In this document: positions 51,778 to 60,404 of the stretch, piece after piece
Layout of the letters: each line of letters begins with the position of its first letter
Numbering within the stretch: position 1 is the first letter of the stretch
NCBI RefSeq assembly: GCF_000829455.1
Contig: NZ_JXAK01000015.1
Coordinates: forward strand, 1 to 64,000
Direction of reading: 5' to 3'
Length of the DNA stretch: 64,000 bases
Source: Gordoniibacillus kamchatkensis
Lineage (GTDB): Bacteria > Bacillota > Bacilli > Paenibacillales > NBRC-103111
The notes under the pieces: model-generated
Database searches by the model: none
What the model was told of the DNA's origin: nothing
What the model saw: the letters and a program-made list of their open reading frames with translations, nothing else
Program-made: the position numbers and the translations under genes

Positions 51778-52701
51778 CTATTCTACGATAACCGATTTTG
51801 GATGCTTCAACTTCAAAATCCGGGCCGCGTTTCCGCCAAAAATCAACTGCATGTCTTCCTTCGGTACTCCAATATTGTGACAAGCAGCCTCTTGCAAATC
51901 AAGATATCTCTTTGCGAAGCCGCGAGGAAAGTCGCTCGAATCGGATCCGAACACGATTCTTTTCGGCCCTATCGTTTCGTATGCCTTCTTGAACAAATCC
52001 TGCAGCGTCAAATGATAGGGCATCCATCGAATCCAGTCGTTCGATCCCGAACCGTCCACATGCACGTTCGGACTGGACCAAGCGAGGTGCAACAGCTCTT
52101 GCCAATAGCCTGCTCCAAAATGTGGAAAAACAAACGGAATGTCCACGTACTCCTGTACGACCCTCGCCATTGTCAGAGGATTAATGTAAGGATGATCGAC
52201 GATGCCGCCGGGGCCTCCCAGCACGCCAAAATGAATGAGACAAGGCAGCTTGCGGTCCGCCAAATAGGTCCAGAACGGCTTTAGCTCCGGCGCATCAAAC
52301 GACTTCGTCATCAGCGGCCCGAACCATTTGTATCCGTGCAGCCCCAATTCTTCAATGGCGTACTGCAGCTTTTCCGCTGCACCGTCCTGAGACAAGTCGT
52401 GATGGGCAAAGCCCGTAAATTTATCCGGATGTCTCTTGACGAGAGCAGCCAGCTTCTCGTTGCCGCCGCCTGTCAGGAAATTGACATGCTGAAGGTCGTT
52501 ATCCTCCATTTCCCGGAGCCATCTTTGTTCCTGGACGTCGTCACCGGGGTGCTCCGCTTCCGGATCTCCGAACTTAAACTGCTCGCGCCATTTGGCCCGC
52601 AGCTCCTTCTGATACTCGATGATGGCCGGCGGAACTTGGCGCCTCCGGGGCTCCTGCTTTGCGGGAAAGTGGACATGGAAATCGATCACGTTCTTAATCA
52701 C
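51778..52701 (-). CDS. Amidohydrolase family protein (amidohydrolase 2 type)
   Basis: A 307-residue TIM-barrel metal hydrolase. The N-terminal metal motif is DFHVHF (His9, His11), followed by TGFAHHDLS, CLIHFGVLGGPG, FPHFGAGYW and FGSDSSDFPRG (catalytic Asp). GTG at 52701 with GAGGTG 6 bases upstream is used; the longer frame to 53136 runs through the permease gene. Related enzymes are decarboxylases or lactone hydrolases. It lies 20 bases after the MalG-type permease, so it likely acts on the imported compound or its product. Confidence 0.85.
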   Translation of the reverse strand: MIKNVIDFHVHFPAKQEPRRRQVPPAIIEYQKELRAKWREQFKFGDPEAEHPGDDVQEQRWLREMEDNDLQHVNFLTGGGNEKLAALVKRHPDKFTGFAHHDLSQDGAAEKLQYAIEELGLHGYKWFGPLMTKSFDAPELKPFWTYLADRKLPCLIHFGVLGGPGGIVDHPYINPLTMARVVQEYVDIPFVFPHFGAGYWQELLHLAWSSPNVHVDGSGSNDWIRWMPYHLTLQDLFKKAYETIGPKRIVFGSDSSDFPRGFAKRYLDLQEAACHNIGVPKEDMQLIFGGNAARILKLKHPKSVIVE

Positions 52702-52721
52702 GAATATCACCTCATGATTGT

Positions 52722-53546
52722 TTATTTGAGCCCGGTCAAAGAGATGCCCTCGACAATGCGACGCTGGAAAATGAAGTAGACGATAATAATCGGAACGACG
52801 GCCATCGTGCTCATCGCCATAATTAAGTTCCATTGCAGTCCGCCCGCATCGGCTGTCGAGAAGAGGGACATGCCGACCGGCAACGTGCGCATATTTTCCG
52901 ACGTGATGGCAATAACGGGCCACAAATAAGCGTTCCAATTGCCCAGGAAAGCCAAAATGGCGAGCGCCCCGAGGGCCGAAGTCACTTGCGGCAGCACGAC
53001 TTTCAGAAAGATGCCGAACTCCGACATTCCGTCGATTCTCCCGGCAGCGATCAAATCGTCTGGAACGCTCAGCATAAATTGCCTCATCAGAAACACGGAG
53101 TAAGCCTGAATCATGCCGGGGAACATAATGCTCCAATACGTATCCGTCCAGCCCAAAGCGGTGCTCATTACGTACCAGGGGATGACAAGAAGTTCGGTGG
53201 GCACCATCATTGTGCTGAGAATCAGAATGAAAATGATTTTATTCCCTTTAAATCGGTGCTTGGCAAGCGTATAGCCGACGAGCGAAGCGAAAAACAATTC
53301 GCTGACGGTAACGACGATGGCCACAATAAAGCTGTTCCCGTACCAACGGACGTACTTGGTATGGGCAAATATATGTTGGTATGCTTCCAGGGTCCAACTC
53401 TTCGGCAAAAATTTGAACGTATAAAATTCAGGCAACGTTTTAAAGGATGATAGAACCATCCAGACAAACGGCATGGCCACAACCAGGATTCCCACGCACA
53501 AGACGAAATGAATGACGATGGCAGCCCCGTCGACCCTCTTCCGCAT
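52722..53546 (-). CDS. Sugar ABC transporter permease (MalG type)
   Basis: A 274-residue permease with TM1 at IVIHFVLCVGILVVAMPFVW, and an EAA loop in which the usual EAA is replaced: DLIAAGRIDGMSEFGIFLKV. The pattern of six helices is clear. It is 14 bases after the MalF-type partner and 20 bases before the amidohydrolase gene, forming one operon with the binding protein at 54577. Confidence 0.92.
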   Translation of the reverse strand: MRKRVDGAAIVIHFVLCVGILVVAMPFVWMVLSSFKTLPEFYTFKFLPKSWTLEAYQHIFAHTKYVRWYGNSFIVAIVVTVSELFFASLVGYTLAKHRFKGNKIIFILILSTMMVPTELLVIPWYVMSTALGWTDTYWSIMFPGMIQAYSVFLMRQFMLSVPDDLIAAGRIDGMSEFGIFLKVVLPQVTSALGALAILAFLGNWNAYLWPVIAITSENMRTLPVGMSLFSTADAGGLQWNLIMAMSTMAVVPIIIVYFIFQRRIVEGISLTGLK

Positions 53547-53560
53547 CCCCGCATCCCCTT

Positions 53561-54502
53561 TCAGTAGTCATAAGTTCGGTTGATCAGCTTCATCTGAAGG
53601 ATCGTTACGATCAGAATCAAGATAAACAATACGACCGTTACCGCCGATGCAAACTGCAGATTGAAATTGTTGAAGCCTTGGTTATACACGTAAACGACAA
53701 TGCTTAGCGTGCTGTTGAGAGGCCCGCCCGCCTGACCGCCGCTTCCCCCTGTCAGGTTGGCAATTTGCGTGAAGGTTTGCAGGGCGCCGATCACGCCGGT
53801 GACCGCCAAAAACACCAAAGTCGGATTGAGCAGAGGCCACGTGATGCGCCAGAACAACTGCCAAGGGCTGGCGCCGTCGATTCTCGCAGCTTCATAATAG
53901 CTCTTGGGAATGGACTCCAGACCGGCCATTGAAATAAGCGCGGCATATCCGGACGACTGCCAGATGATCACAATACTTACGGCGACGAGCGCCTCACTCG
54001 GGCTTTTCAGCCACTGTTGGGCGGGGATGTGGAACAATTCGAGGAAGGCATTGATGAAACCGTTGTTCGGGTCGTACATAAGACGCCAAACCCAGCTGAT
54101 CGCTACGGCCGACGTAATATACGGGAGAAAATAAATCGTCCTGTACAATCCTTTGAATCGTTCAATCCTGCCGATCATCAAGGCGAGCACAATACCGATC
54201 GCCAATTGGCTCGGAACGGTAATGATCACGTACAACAACGTGTTTGTAAGCGCATGCCAAAAATCGGGCGAAGCAAACATCTTTTGATAGTTGTACAGCG
54301 TGAAACCGGATCCGTTCTTTTTGAAAAATGACATCGCGAACGCATAGATCGTCGGCGCAATGCGAATCCCGAGGAAAAACAACATGGGAATGGCCAAAAA
54401 CGTGTACGCAGTGAGAGCCCGTTTGCTTTCCAGCGATCCACGGTTTGGCCAGTCGCGCAGCAACGATCTCATTTGGGGAGATTCAGGGGCCACTCGTTTC
54501 AC
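53561..54502 (-). CDS. Sugar ABC transporter permease (MalF type)
   Basis: A 313-residue permease with TM1 at LTAYTFLAIPMLFFLGIRIA, an EAA loop YYEAARIDGASPWQLFWRIT and a final helix near VVLFILILIVTILQMKLINR. The GTG at 54502, after AAGGTGG, is preferred over the longer frame to 54565, which has no binding site and low-complexity sequence. It lies 74 bases after the binding-protein gene and 14 before the MalG-type gene. Confidence 0.9.
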   Translation of the reverse strand: MKRVAPESPQMRSLLRDWPNRGSLESKRALTAYTFLAIPMLFFLGIRIAPTIYAFAMSFFKKNGSGFTLYNYQKMFASPDFWHALTNTLLYVIITVPSQLAIGIVLALMIGRIERFKGLYRTIYFLPYITSAVAISWVWRLMYDPNNGFINAFLELFHIPAQQWLKSPSEALVAVSIVIIWQSSGYAALISMAGLESIPKSYYEAARIDGASPWQLFWRITWPLLNPTLVFLAVTGVIGALQTFTQIANLTGGSGGQAGGPLNSTLSIVVYVYNQGFNNFNLQFASAVTVVLFILILIVTILQMKLINRTYDY

Positions 54503-54576
54503 TGCCGCACCACCTTCCGAAGAGCTATTGGAATGCCGGGAACTTTGCGCTCCCGGCATTGTCACTGCATGTGCAA

Positions 54577-55914
54577 TTAATTGGAATGCTGGCTGAAGTA
54601 CTCGTCGCGTATTTCTTGCTGCTTCTTCACCAGATCGTTAAACGTTTTGTCGACAGGAGCTTTGTTCAATATTATCTCATTCGTCTTATCGATGATCGCC
54701 TGTCTTTCATCCTTTTCATTGACGAAATACGTAGCGTGTGCGTCCTTAAGACCACTGACGAACGGACCGTATATCGGGTCTGCCTTAATCGAAGCGTCGT
54801 CCGACAAAGAAGCTGCGGCAGGCAGCTCGCCGACCTCTTTCAGCCACGTTTTCTGCGTTTCTTCGGAAATGAGGAATTTCAGAAACTTCTGCGCAGCTTC
54901 CAGTTTTTTGCCGGATACGCCTTTCGCAATGCCGTGCACCCAATAGGAGCCGAAGTTCGATTTTAAGCCGCCGGGATCTTTTGTCGGCAAAGTGGTTACT
55001 CCCCACTCGGCAGCCGTATCTTTCTTGAGCGATTGGATGGCGAAGGAACCGTCGATGATCATGCCGGCTTTGCCGGATTTAAACGCTGTCTCATAATCCG
55101 TGTTGAAGTTGGGATCGCCGATTTTGTCTTTGGTAAACCAATCCATGTAATACTGGAATGCGGCAAGACCTTGCGGAGAGGAGTTCCACAGCACCTTCTT
55201 ATGGTCGTCGCTGAACGGGGTCACTCCCCACTGACGAAGCAGCACTTCTTCGAATACGTGGTAGCCCTGGCCGCTTACATCCGGCGCGAATCCTTCCTGC
55301 TCCAGCTTGCCGTTGTTGTACACGGTCATCTTTTGCGCGTAACTGATCAATTCATCCCACGTCTTGGGCGGGCTATTCGGATCTAGACCCGCCTTCTTGA
55401 ACATATCTTTGTTATAGAACAAAGCGAGGGACCGTACTGCAGTCGGAACGGCGTAGTACTTTCCGTCGATCTGAGATTCTTTGACCATTGGTATGTAATA
55501 TTTCTCGATATCCGCTTTGCTCATGAAGCTTTCCGGAAGAGGCTGCAAAATGCCATCCTGCACGTATTGCGGCAGCCATCCGTAGTACAGGTTCAGAACG
55601 TCCGGACCGTTTTTGGCGTTTGTGGCTGCGGTTACCTTCTGGTTGTATTGGTCGTACGGGAAATCTTGCGCCACAACTTTGATATTCGGATTTTGCTTTT
55701 GAAACTCCTCGATCAGCTTCTGAATCAAAGTCACTTTAGCGGGGAAACTGTACTGCCAATACGTGATCGTTACCGGCTCCGAGTTGGAACTAGAACTCGA
55801 GTTCGGGCTCGAACCCGAGCCGGGACCGCCTTCGGCAGGCTTGGAGCTGCACCCGGCGAGAACCGATAAGGCCAAAACAGATGCTGCCGCCGTAACTCTA
55901 ACTTTACCCAACAT
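54577..55914 (-). CDS. Sugar ABC transporter substrate-binding lipoprotein
   Basis: A 445-residue binding protein with signal peptide (RVTAAASVLALSVLAGC) and lipobox Cys22, then a Gly/Ser linker rich in repeated Ser codons. The core follows (VTITYWQYSFPAKVTLIQKL; GPDVLNLYYGWLPQYVQDG; PKTWDELISYAQKMTVYN; GMIIDGSFAIQ). It is the first gene of the operon that continues with two permeases, the amidohydrolase and perhaps the ROK repressor. A consensus promoter and a cre-like site lie upstream at 56013-56071. Confidence 0.92.
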   Translation of the reverse strand: MLGKVRVTAAASVLALSVLAGCSSKPAEGGPGSGSSPNSSSSSNSEPVTITYWQYSFPAKVTLIQKLIEEFQKQNPNIKVVAQDFPYDQYNQKVTAATNAKNGPDVLNLYYGWLPQYVQDGILQPLPESFMSKADIEKYYIPMVKESQIDGKYYAVPTAVRSLALFYNKDMFKKAGLDPNSPPKTWDELISYAQKMTVYNNGKLEQEGFAPDVSGQGYHVFEEVLLRQWGVTPFSDDHKKVLWNSSPQGLAAFQYYMDWFTKDKIGDPNFNTDYETAFKSGKAGMIIDGSFAIQSLKKDTAAEWGVTTLPTKDPGGLKSNFGSYWVHGIAKGVSGKKLEAAQKFLKFLISEETQKTWLKEVGELPAAASLSDDASIKADPIYGPFVSGLKDAHATYFVNEKDERQAIIDKTNEIILNKAPVDKTFNDLVKKQQEIRDEYFSQHSN

Positions 55915-56012
55915 TCAAAAACCCCCCTTAATGAATTAGGATGAATGAAGAATGCTCGCTGACACGCCCTGGAACGTTTCTTAACTTTCCGAATAAAGAG
56001 ATTTCACCTTGG

Positions 56013-56041
56013 ATTATAAACTACGCCACCTTGCCCGTCAA
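56013..56041 (-). promoter_or_regulatory. Sigma-A promoter of the ABC/amidohydrolase operon
   Basis: On the minus strand TTGACG (56041-56036) and TATAAT (56018-56013) are separated by exactly 17 bases, about 100 bases upstream of the binding-protein start. Confidence 0.75.
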
Positions 56042-56057
56042 ATAGAAAATATGGATG

Positions 56058-56071
56058 ATATAGCGCTTTCA
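56058..56071 (-). promoter_or_regulatory. Cre-like site between divergent promoters
   Basis: TGAAAGCGCTATAT on the minus strand matches the CcpA consensus TGWAARCGYTWNCW at 13 of 14 positions. It lies between the minus-strand promoter (56013-56041) and the plus-strand -35 (56075), so it could influence both operons. Confidence 0.55.
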
Positions 56072-56074
56072 TTG

Positions 56075-56103
56075 TTGACATGCCAAGGTTATCCGCATAA
56101 AAT
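56075..56103 (+). promoter_or_regulatory. Sigma-A promoter of the lyase operon
   Basis: TTGACA (56075-56080) and TAAAAT (56098-56103) are separated by exactly 17 bases. The predicted leader to the lyase gene is about 140 bases. Confidence 0.75.
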
Positions 56104-56250
56104 ATGGATGTAAATGGCATCCGGCAACTATGGGGCTGAAACCCGGGGGAGTGGTGGGAGCACACTTGCATTTATTAATAAACTTAATTAACTTATGTGA
56201 ACCGGAGCCGCATTATTGAAACGCAGAATGCACGCTGAGGAGGACAAGCA

Positions 56251-57755
56251 ATGAACGTACGACAAAGCATTCTAAACAGCGAAGGACAGTGCTTTCCAGG
56301 CGCCACTTATACCGAGGTTGTATTGGCCCCCGCATACGACAACCAAAAGTCAGTCTTATTGGAGCCTATGATCGCGATCCACAAGGCCCATCTTATTATG
56401 CTTGTCGAGCAATCTTTGCTTACTCGCGAGCAGGCGGCTCCGATTATGGATGCTATCCGCGCGCTGGATCTTCCGCGCATTCAACAGACCCCCTATGACG
56501 GCACCTTCGAGGACCTGTTCTTTCTCGTGGAGCATCAAATTATGGAGAGGGCAGGAGAAATCGGCGGAAGCTGCATTTGGCCAGAAGCCGCAACGACATG
56601 GGCGTTGCGATGTATCGCCTGACTTTGCGCAACAAGCTGATTGCTGTTCTGCGGTCCGCCGGAGTTTTGTTGCAAACGTTGCTGGACACGGCCGAAAACC
56701 ATGTCGATACGGTCATGCTCGGCTATACCCATACGCAGCAGGCTCAACCGATGACATTCGCCCATTATCTGATCGCCGTATTTGATTCCGTAAGCCGTGA
56801 CGTTAAACGGCTTCAAGCCGCATATGAGACCTGCAACCGCAGTCCTTTGGGCGCTGCCGCACTGACGACGTCCGGGTTTCCGGTCAGCCGTTCGCGGGTA
56901 GCCGAGCTGCTTGGCTTTAACGGCCTTGTCGAAAATTCTTATGATGCTATCGGCGGAGCGGATTACCTTGGTGAAGCCGCTGCCGCCCTACAGCTATCTT
57001 TTCTTGGCATCGGCCGCTTTGTCCAGGATTTGCTGCTGTGGTCGACGCAAGAATTTGCCGCGATCCGCGTCGCCGATCCGTACGTGCAAATCAGCTCCAT
57101 CATGCCGCAGAAGCGGAACCCAGTCTCCCTAGAACACATCCGTTCGCTCAGTTCTAGCGGAGTCGGCACCGCTTCCACGGTTTTGCAGATGCTGCACAAT
57201 ACCCCGTTCGGCGATATAGTCGATACGGAAGACGACTTGCAGCCACATCTCTGGCACAGCCTTAAATTGTCGGAGCAGTTATTCCGCCTTTTGTCCGTAG
57301 TGGTAGGAACGCTGGAAGTAAACAGAGAGCTGCTGCTCGAGCGGGCAAGGCGCAGCTTTGCAACCATCACAGAGCTAGCCGACACCCTTGTACGCGAGAA
57401 AAACGTTCCATTCCGCAGTGCGCACTCTATTGCAAGCGCCGTGGTCAAGGCGGCTCTGTCCCGTCAATTGGACGCTTCGCAGGTTACCGGCGAACTGGTT
57501 GACGAAGTAGCCGAGCAAGTTACCGGCCATCGGCTCGGCGTATCGCCGGAATTGGTTGCCCGGGCGATGGATCCCGTACATTTTGTTCAGATTCGCAAGC
57601 TGCCGGGAGGTCCAGCTTCGACCGAGATGCGGCGAACGATCGAAGAGCGTAAACAAACCCTGAAGGCCGCCAAATCCTGGTTAGACGAACAAACGAAGCA
57701 TACGGACCAAGCCGACGCCGAGCTAAACCGGATCACTGAGGAATGGAACCTGTAA
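56251..57755 (+). pseudogene. Argininosuccinate lyase/fumarase-superfamily lyase, frameshifted
   Basis: The protein starts at ATG 56251 (GAGGAGG upstream) and the first frame runs to about 56568; the next frame continues LHLARSRNDMGVAMYRLTLR. The superfamily signature SSIMPQKRNPVSLEHIRS lies near residue 280 of the restored protein, along with MLGYTHTQQAQPMTFAHYL. One A added to GGAAGC gives GGKLHLARSRND, in one frame of about 501 residues. The protein resembles argininosuccinate lyases but is diverged; true argH usually neighbours argG, whereas here the neighbours are a BadF kinase stub and bacillithiol genes. A related lyase acting on an amino-sugar or malate adduct is possible. Confidence 0.75.
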
Positions 57756-57756
57756 C

Positions 57757-57897
57757 ATGAAAAGGGTTCCGCTACTCGCCATTGATGCCGGAGGAACGAG
57801 CTACCGTGCACTGCTAAGCACATTGGAAGGAATATTATCCAATACGCGGAAGGCGGCCCGTGCAACTATCAGAGCGTCGGGGTCAATCAGGCCAAGG
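57757..57897 (+). pseudogene. N-terminal stub of a BadF/N-acetylglucosamine kinase-like ATPase
   Basis: Starting one base after the lyase stop, a frame reads KRVPLLAIDAGGTSYRALL, the phosphate-binding start of BadF-type ASKHA kinases. At about 57830 the frame shifts (adding one A gives LEGNIIQYAEGGPCNYQSVG), and the conserved GGPCNYQSVGVNQA segment follows. The gene stops matching after about 45 residues, running directly into the ribosome binding site of the yojF-like gene. More than 250 residues are missing. It is a remnant of an operon gene. Confidence 0.7.
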
Positions 57898-57919
57898 AAA
57901 ATTGGAGGGTGGGAACGAT

Positions 57920-58285
57920 ATGCAGCCCATTAATAAAGCGGATGTTCAAGAAAAATTGAATCAATTGGTGAACCAAGACGTCTATATTCATCTTGAGACT
58001 ACAACCGGGTCGTACGCTTGCTTGCAAGGAGAAAAGGCTGTGTCGGTGTGCGCCTACATTCGCAACGGAAAGGTGAACTACCAGCGCGGCCAAATAACTG
58101 GCAGCGGGCCTTACCGGGTCGGTCTTAAGATGCAGGATGGTTGGGTATACGCCGAAGGACTGACTGATTTTGAAGTGATGGACGGGGAAAAGCTGCTTCT
58201 GGCCGGGCACGATGATCAAGGACAACTGGGAATCGCGCTGCAGATCAGTCCAGAGCCTTTCAAAAATGATTCCGGAAGGGAGTAA
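57920..58285 (+). CDS. yojF: YojF family protein (DUF1806)
   Basis: A 121-residue protein of the family linked to bshB2 in Bacillus. Conserved features are NQLVNQDVYIHLETTTGSYA near residue 16, YIRNGKVNYQRGQITGSGPY near 46, and LTDFEVMDGEKLLLAGHD. The ATG at 57920 with GGAGGG 10 bases upstream is chosen over the longer frame from 57860. The next gene is bshB2, only 6 bases away, as in B. subtilis (yojF-yojG). Confidence 0.88.
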   Translation: MQPINKADVQEKLNQLVNQDVYIHLETTTGSYACLQGEKAVSVCAYIRNGKVNYQRGQITGSGPYRVGLKMQDGWVYAEGLTDFEVMDGEKLLLAGHDDQGQLGIALQISPEPFKNDSGRE

Positions 58286-58291
58286 CTGTCT

Positions 58292-58984
58292 ATGAATCGA
58301 CCTGTTTTGGCTGTATTTCCTCACCCCGACGACGAATCGTTCGGCAAGGCCGGCGCGCTTGCGCTTCACGCGCAGGAGGGGACGCCGATTACGCTGATTT
58401 GCGCAACTTCGGGGCAAATGGGCCGCCGTATGGGCAATCCGTTTTTCGCCAATCGGGAAACGCTGCCGTTAATTCGCGAGAAGGAATTGAAGGATGCTTG
58501 CGAGGCTATCGGCATTCATGACCTGCGCATGTGGAGGCTTCTGGACAAGACGTTGCAGTTCGAGGATCCGGAGGAGCTCGCCGATCGCATTTTCCAAGTG
58601 ATACTGGAAATTCGTCCGTTCCGCATTTACACCTACTATCCGGAACACGGCGTACATCCCGATCATGATGCGCTCGCCGAGGCTACGATCCGTGCGGCCA
58701 GCCGCCTTCCCTTGAACGAAAGACCGGAAATTTATGGCTCCGCCTTCTCCAAAAACTGCATGGAGGTTTTGGGACCGCCTGACATTATCATAGACGTGTC
58801 GAGCGTGCTGGATAAAAAGATGGCCGCGATTCGCGCGCATCGCTCCCAGTCGGAAGTGATGACCAAAAAAATAGATGAAGAGCTCGCTGCCAACGCCGCC
58901 CGGAAGGATGAGATTCTCGCCTCGCAGATGAAAGAGCAATTCTGGACCTATCGCTGGCCTGAGGAGCTCGTGACACGCCGATGA
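58292..58984 (+). CDS. bshB2: Bacillithiol biosynthesis deacetylase BshB2
   Basis: A 230-residue zinc-dependent PIG-L/LmbE deacetylase that removes the acetyl group from GlcNAc-malate in bacillithiol synthesis, or acts on bacillithiol conjugates. Zinc motifs are AVFPHPDDE (His11, Asp14 with catalytic Asp13) and HGVHPDHDAL (from residue 119), plus the family segment CATSGQMGRRMGNPF. The pairing with a yojF gene 6 bases upstream specifically indicates BshB2 rather than BshB1. Its stop overlaps the ATG of the following GH4 stub. Confidence 0.92.
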   Translation: MNRPVLAVFPHPDDESFGKAGALALHAQEGTPITLICATSGQMGRRMGNPFFANRETLPLIREKELKDACEAIGIHDLRMWRLLDKTLQFEDPEELADRIFQVILEIRPFRIYTYYPEHGVHPDHDALAEATIRAASRLPLNERPEIYGSAFSKNCMEVLGPPDIIIDVSSVLDKKMAAIRAHRSQSEVMTKKIDEELAANAARKDEILASQMKEQFWTYRWPEELVTRR

Positions 58985-59052
58985 GCAAAAAGCCGAAGAT
59001 CGTCATTATCGGGGCCGGCAGCGTCAAGCTTTACAAATTTTTTAGGAATTAA
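58981..59052 (+). pseudogene. N-terminal stub of a GH4-type glycosidase
   Basis: An ATG overlapping the bshB2 stop (ATGA) opens the frame KKPKIVIIGAGSV, the NAD-binding start of GH4 alpha-galactosidase/6-phospho-glucosidases. It then reads KLYKFFRN and stops. The rest of the roughly 430-residue enzyme is absent. The coupled start suggests an operon gene lost by deletion. Confidence 0.55.
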
Positions 59053-59110
59053 TGGCGCTGAATAAGCTCCATCTTCCTCAATTTCAGCAATAACCCACCT
59101 CGGAATTTAA

Positions 59111-59140
59111 AGCCCCTTGCCTCAAGTCCGGCAAGGGGCT
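59111..59140 (+). terminator. Terminator of the bshB2 operon
   Basis: AGCCCCTTGCC and GGCAAGGGGCT form a perfect 11-bp stem with an 8-base loop. It is followed by GTTGT on the plus strand and by TTTAAATTC on the minus strand, so it may serve both directions. Confidence 0.8.
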
Positions 59141-59144
59141 GTTG

Positions 59145-59282
59145 TCATAAAGGTCCATAAATATATTGCCGCAGTTCGTCCATCACGTTCGGTGTCCACT
59201 CGATGCATTCGAACACCAGCGCGTCCGGATGAAGAGTAAAAAAGAGGATAAGGTTGCCGACATTGCCGAACGCCAGCAACAT
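59145..59282 (-). CDS. Possible small ORF, unknown
   Basis: A 45-residue frame starts LLAFGNVGNLILFFTLHPDA and ends DELRQYIYGPL. The composition is protein-like, with a hydrophobic N-terminal segment, and it ends next to a strong hairpin. The AGGGG before the ATG is only 3 bases away, so translation is uncertain. It could be a remnant of a longer gene. It is 27 bases downstream of the alcohol dehydrogenase stop on the same strand. Confidence 0.35.
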   Translation of the reverse strand: MLLAFGNVGNLILFFTLHPDALVFECIEWTPNVMDELRQYIYGPL

Positions 59283-59308
59283 TATCCCCTATCTCAAACC
59301 GGACTCCG

Positions 59309-60319
59309 CTAGCTGATCTTGATCTGCACTTTCAAATCGCTCGCATCTCTCGGTCCGTGCAAATAGGCTGCCGTCTCTTCCAGCGATATTTCCCTGGAAA
59401 TTAAAGAAGCCACGTCGATTCGGCCGGACTCCACCCAGCGGAAAGCAGGCAGGAACGTATGGTTGATCGCCATCGAACCGATCATCGTCCAGTCTTTGTT
59501 GTACAGCTGAAACGGCTCGATTTCGATGATCGCGTCCTTGGGCGTTACCCCGAACTGCAAATACTTCGCGCCCTTCCCCATAAAACGAAGCGCTTGCCGA
59601 ATGACGCCCGGAATGCCCGTCGCATCGACCACGATATCGAAGCCGCCGTTCCGCTCAGCCAGCTCTTGCTCAAGCGCCTCATCGCTGCTCAAAATGCCGC
59701 GGGTCGCACCGCGCGCGATCGCCATATCCAGCTTGTTTTGCGATATGTCGACGACGGCAAGCTCCGATACTCCCGAATGCGACAACGCCTGAACGAGCTG
59801 CTGGCCCATCGCCCCGGCGCCGAACAAAATCGCTCTCTCCCCGGCCTTGGCGCCGAGACGGTTCATCGCATGTACGACACAGGCCATCGGTTCGACGAAC
59901 GCGCCCTCGGCAAACGACATCGCATCCGGAAGCTTGACGACATTTCCGGCGGGAACGCGCACAAATTCGGCCATGCTGCCGTCCACCGTGTTGCCGAGCG
60001 CCCCCCAATTGTCGCATTGGTTGCCCAGCCCGATTTGGCAGTAAGGGCACTCCCCGCAAAACAATGACGGATCGGCCGTTACGCGATCTCCGGGGCTGAG
60101 CCCTTTAACCCCTTCGCCGACAGCATGAACGATCCCGGAAAACTCGTGGCCCGGTATGATCGGGTACGGCGACAAAAACTCTCCTCTGTAAATGTGGATA
60201 TCCGTCCCGCATATGCCTACATTCGCCACCTGAATCGTCACTTCGCCGCGGCCCGGCTCCGGGTACGGGACTTCCTTGATGACCGCCTGATAAGGGGCTT
60301 CAATAACGAGCGCTTTCAT
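59309..60319 (-). CDS. Zinc-dependent alcohol dehydrogenase (MDR superfamily)
   Basis: A 336-residue dehydrogenase. Catalytic zinc ligands are Cys37, His58 and Glu59 (CGTDIHIY; PGHEFSG); structural zinc cysteines are Cys88, Cys91, Cys94 and Cys102 (CGECPYCQIGLGNQC). The NAD-binding motif is FGAGAMGQQLVQAL. The sequence resembles sorbitol/threonine dehydrogenases that act on polyols. The ATG at 60319 with GGAGGAG 7 bases upstream is used. A perfect consensus promoter and a LacI-type operator lie 86-136 bases upstream, suggesting sugar-responsive control. Confidence 0.9.
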   Translation of the reverse strand: MKALVIEAPYQAVIKEVPYPEPGRGEVTIQVANVGICGTDIHIYRGEFLSPYPIIPGHEFSGIVHAVGEGVKGLSPGDRVTADPSLFCGECPYCQIGLGNQCDNWGALGNTVDGSMAEFVRVPAGNVVKLPDAMSFAEGAFVEPMACVVHAMNRLGAKAGERAILFGAGAMGQQLVQALSHSGVSELAVVDISQNKLDMAIARGATRGILSSDEALEQELAERNGGFDIVVDATGIPGVIRQALRFMGKGAKYLQFGVTPKDAIIEIEPFQLYNKDWTMIGSMAINHTFLPAFRWVESGRIDVASLISREISLEETAAYLHGPRDASDLKVQIKIS

Positions 60320-60404
60320 GATCGGCTCCTCCTTGGTTCCGTACGATGATCTTGCAGACATAAATGCATTTTAACCGACAGCTCAGAGCTGAGTTACCGC
60401 CCAT

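Noticed and set aside
55800-55830. Palindrome-rich CTCGAGTTCGGGCTCGAACCCGAG near the binding-protein start as an operator
   Set aside because: It lies inside the coding sequence for the Ser/Gly linker after the lipobox, so codon repetition explains the symmetry.
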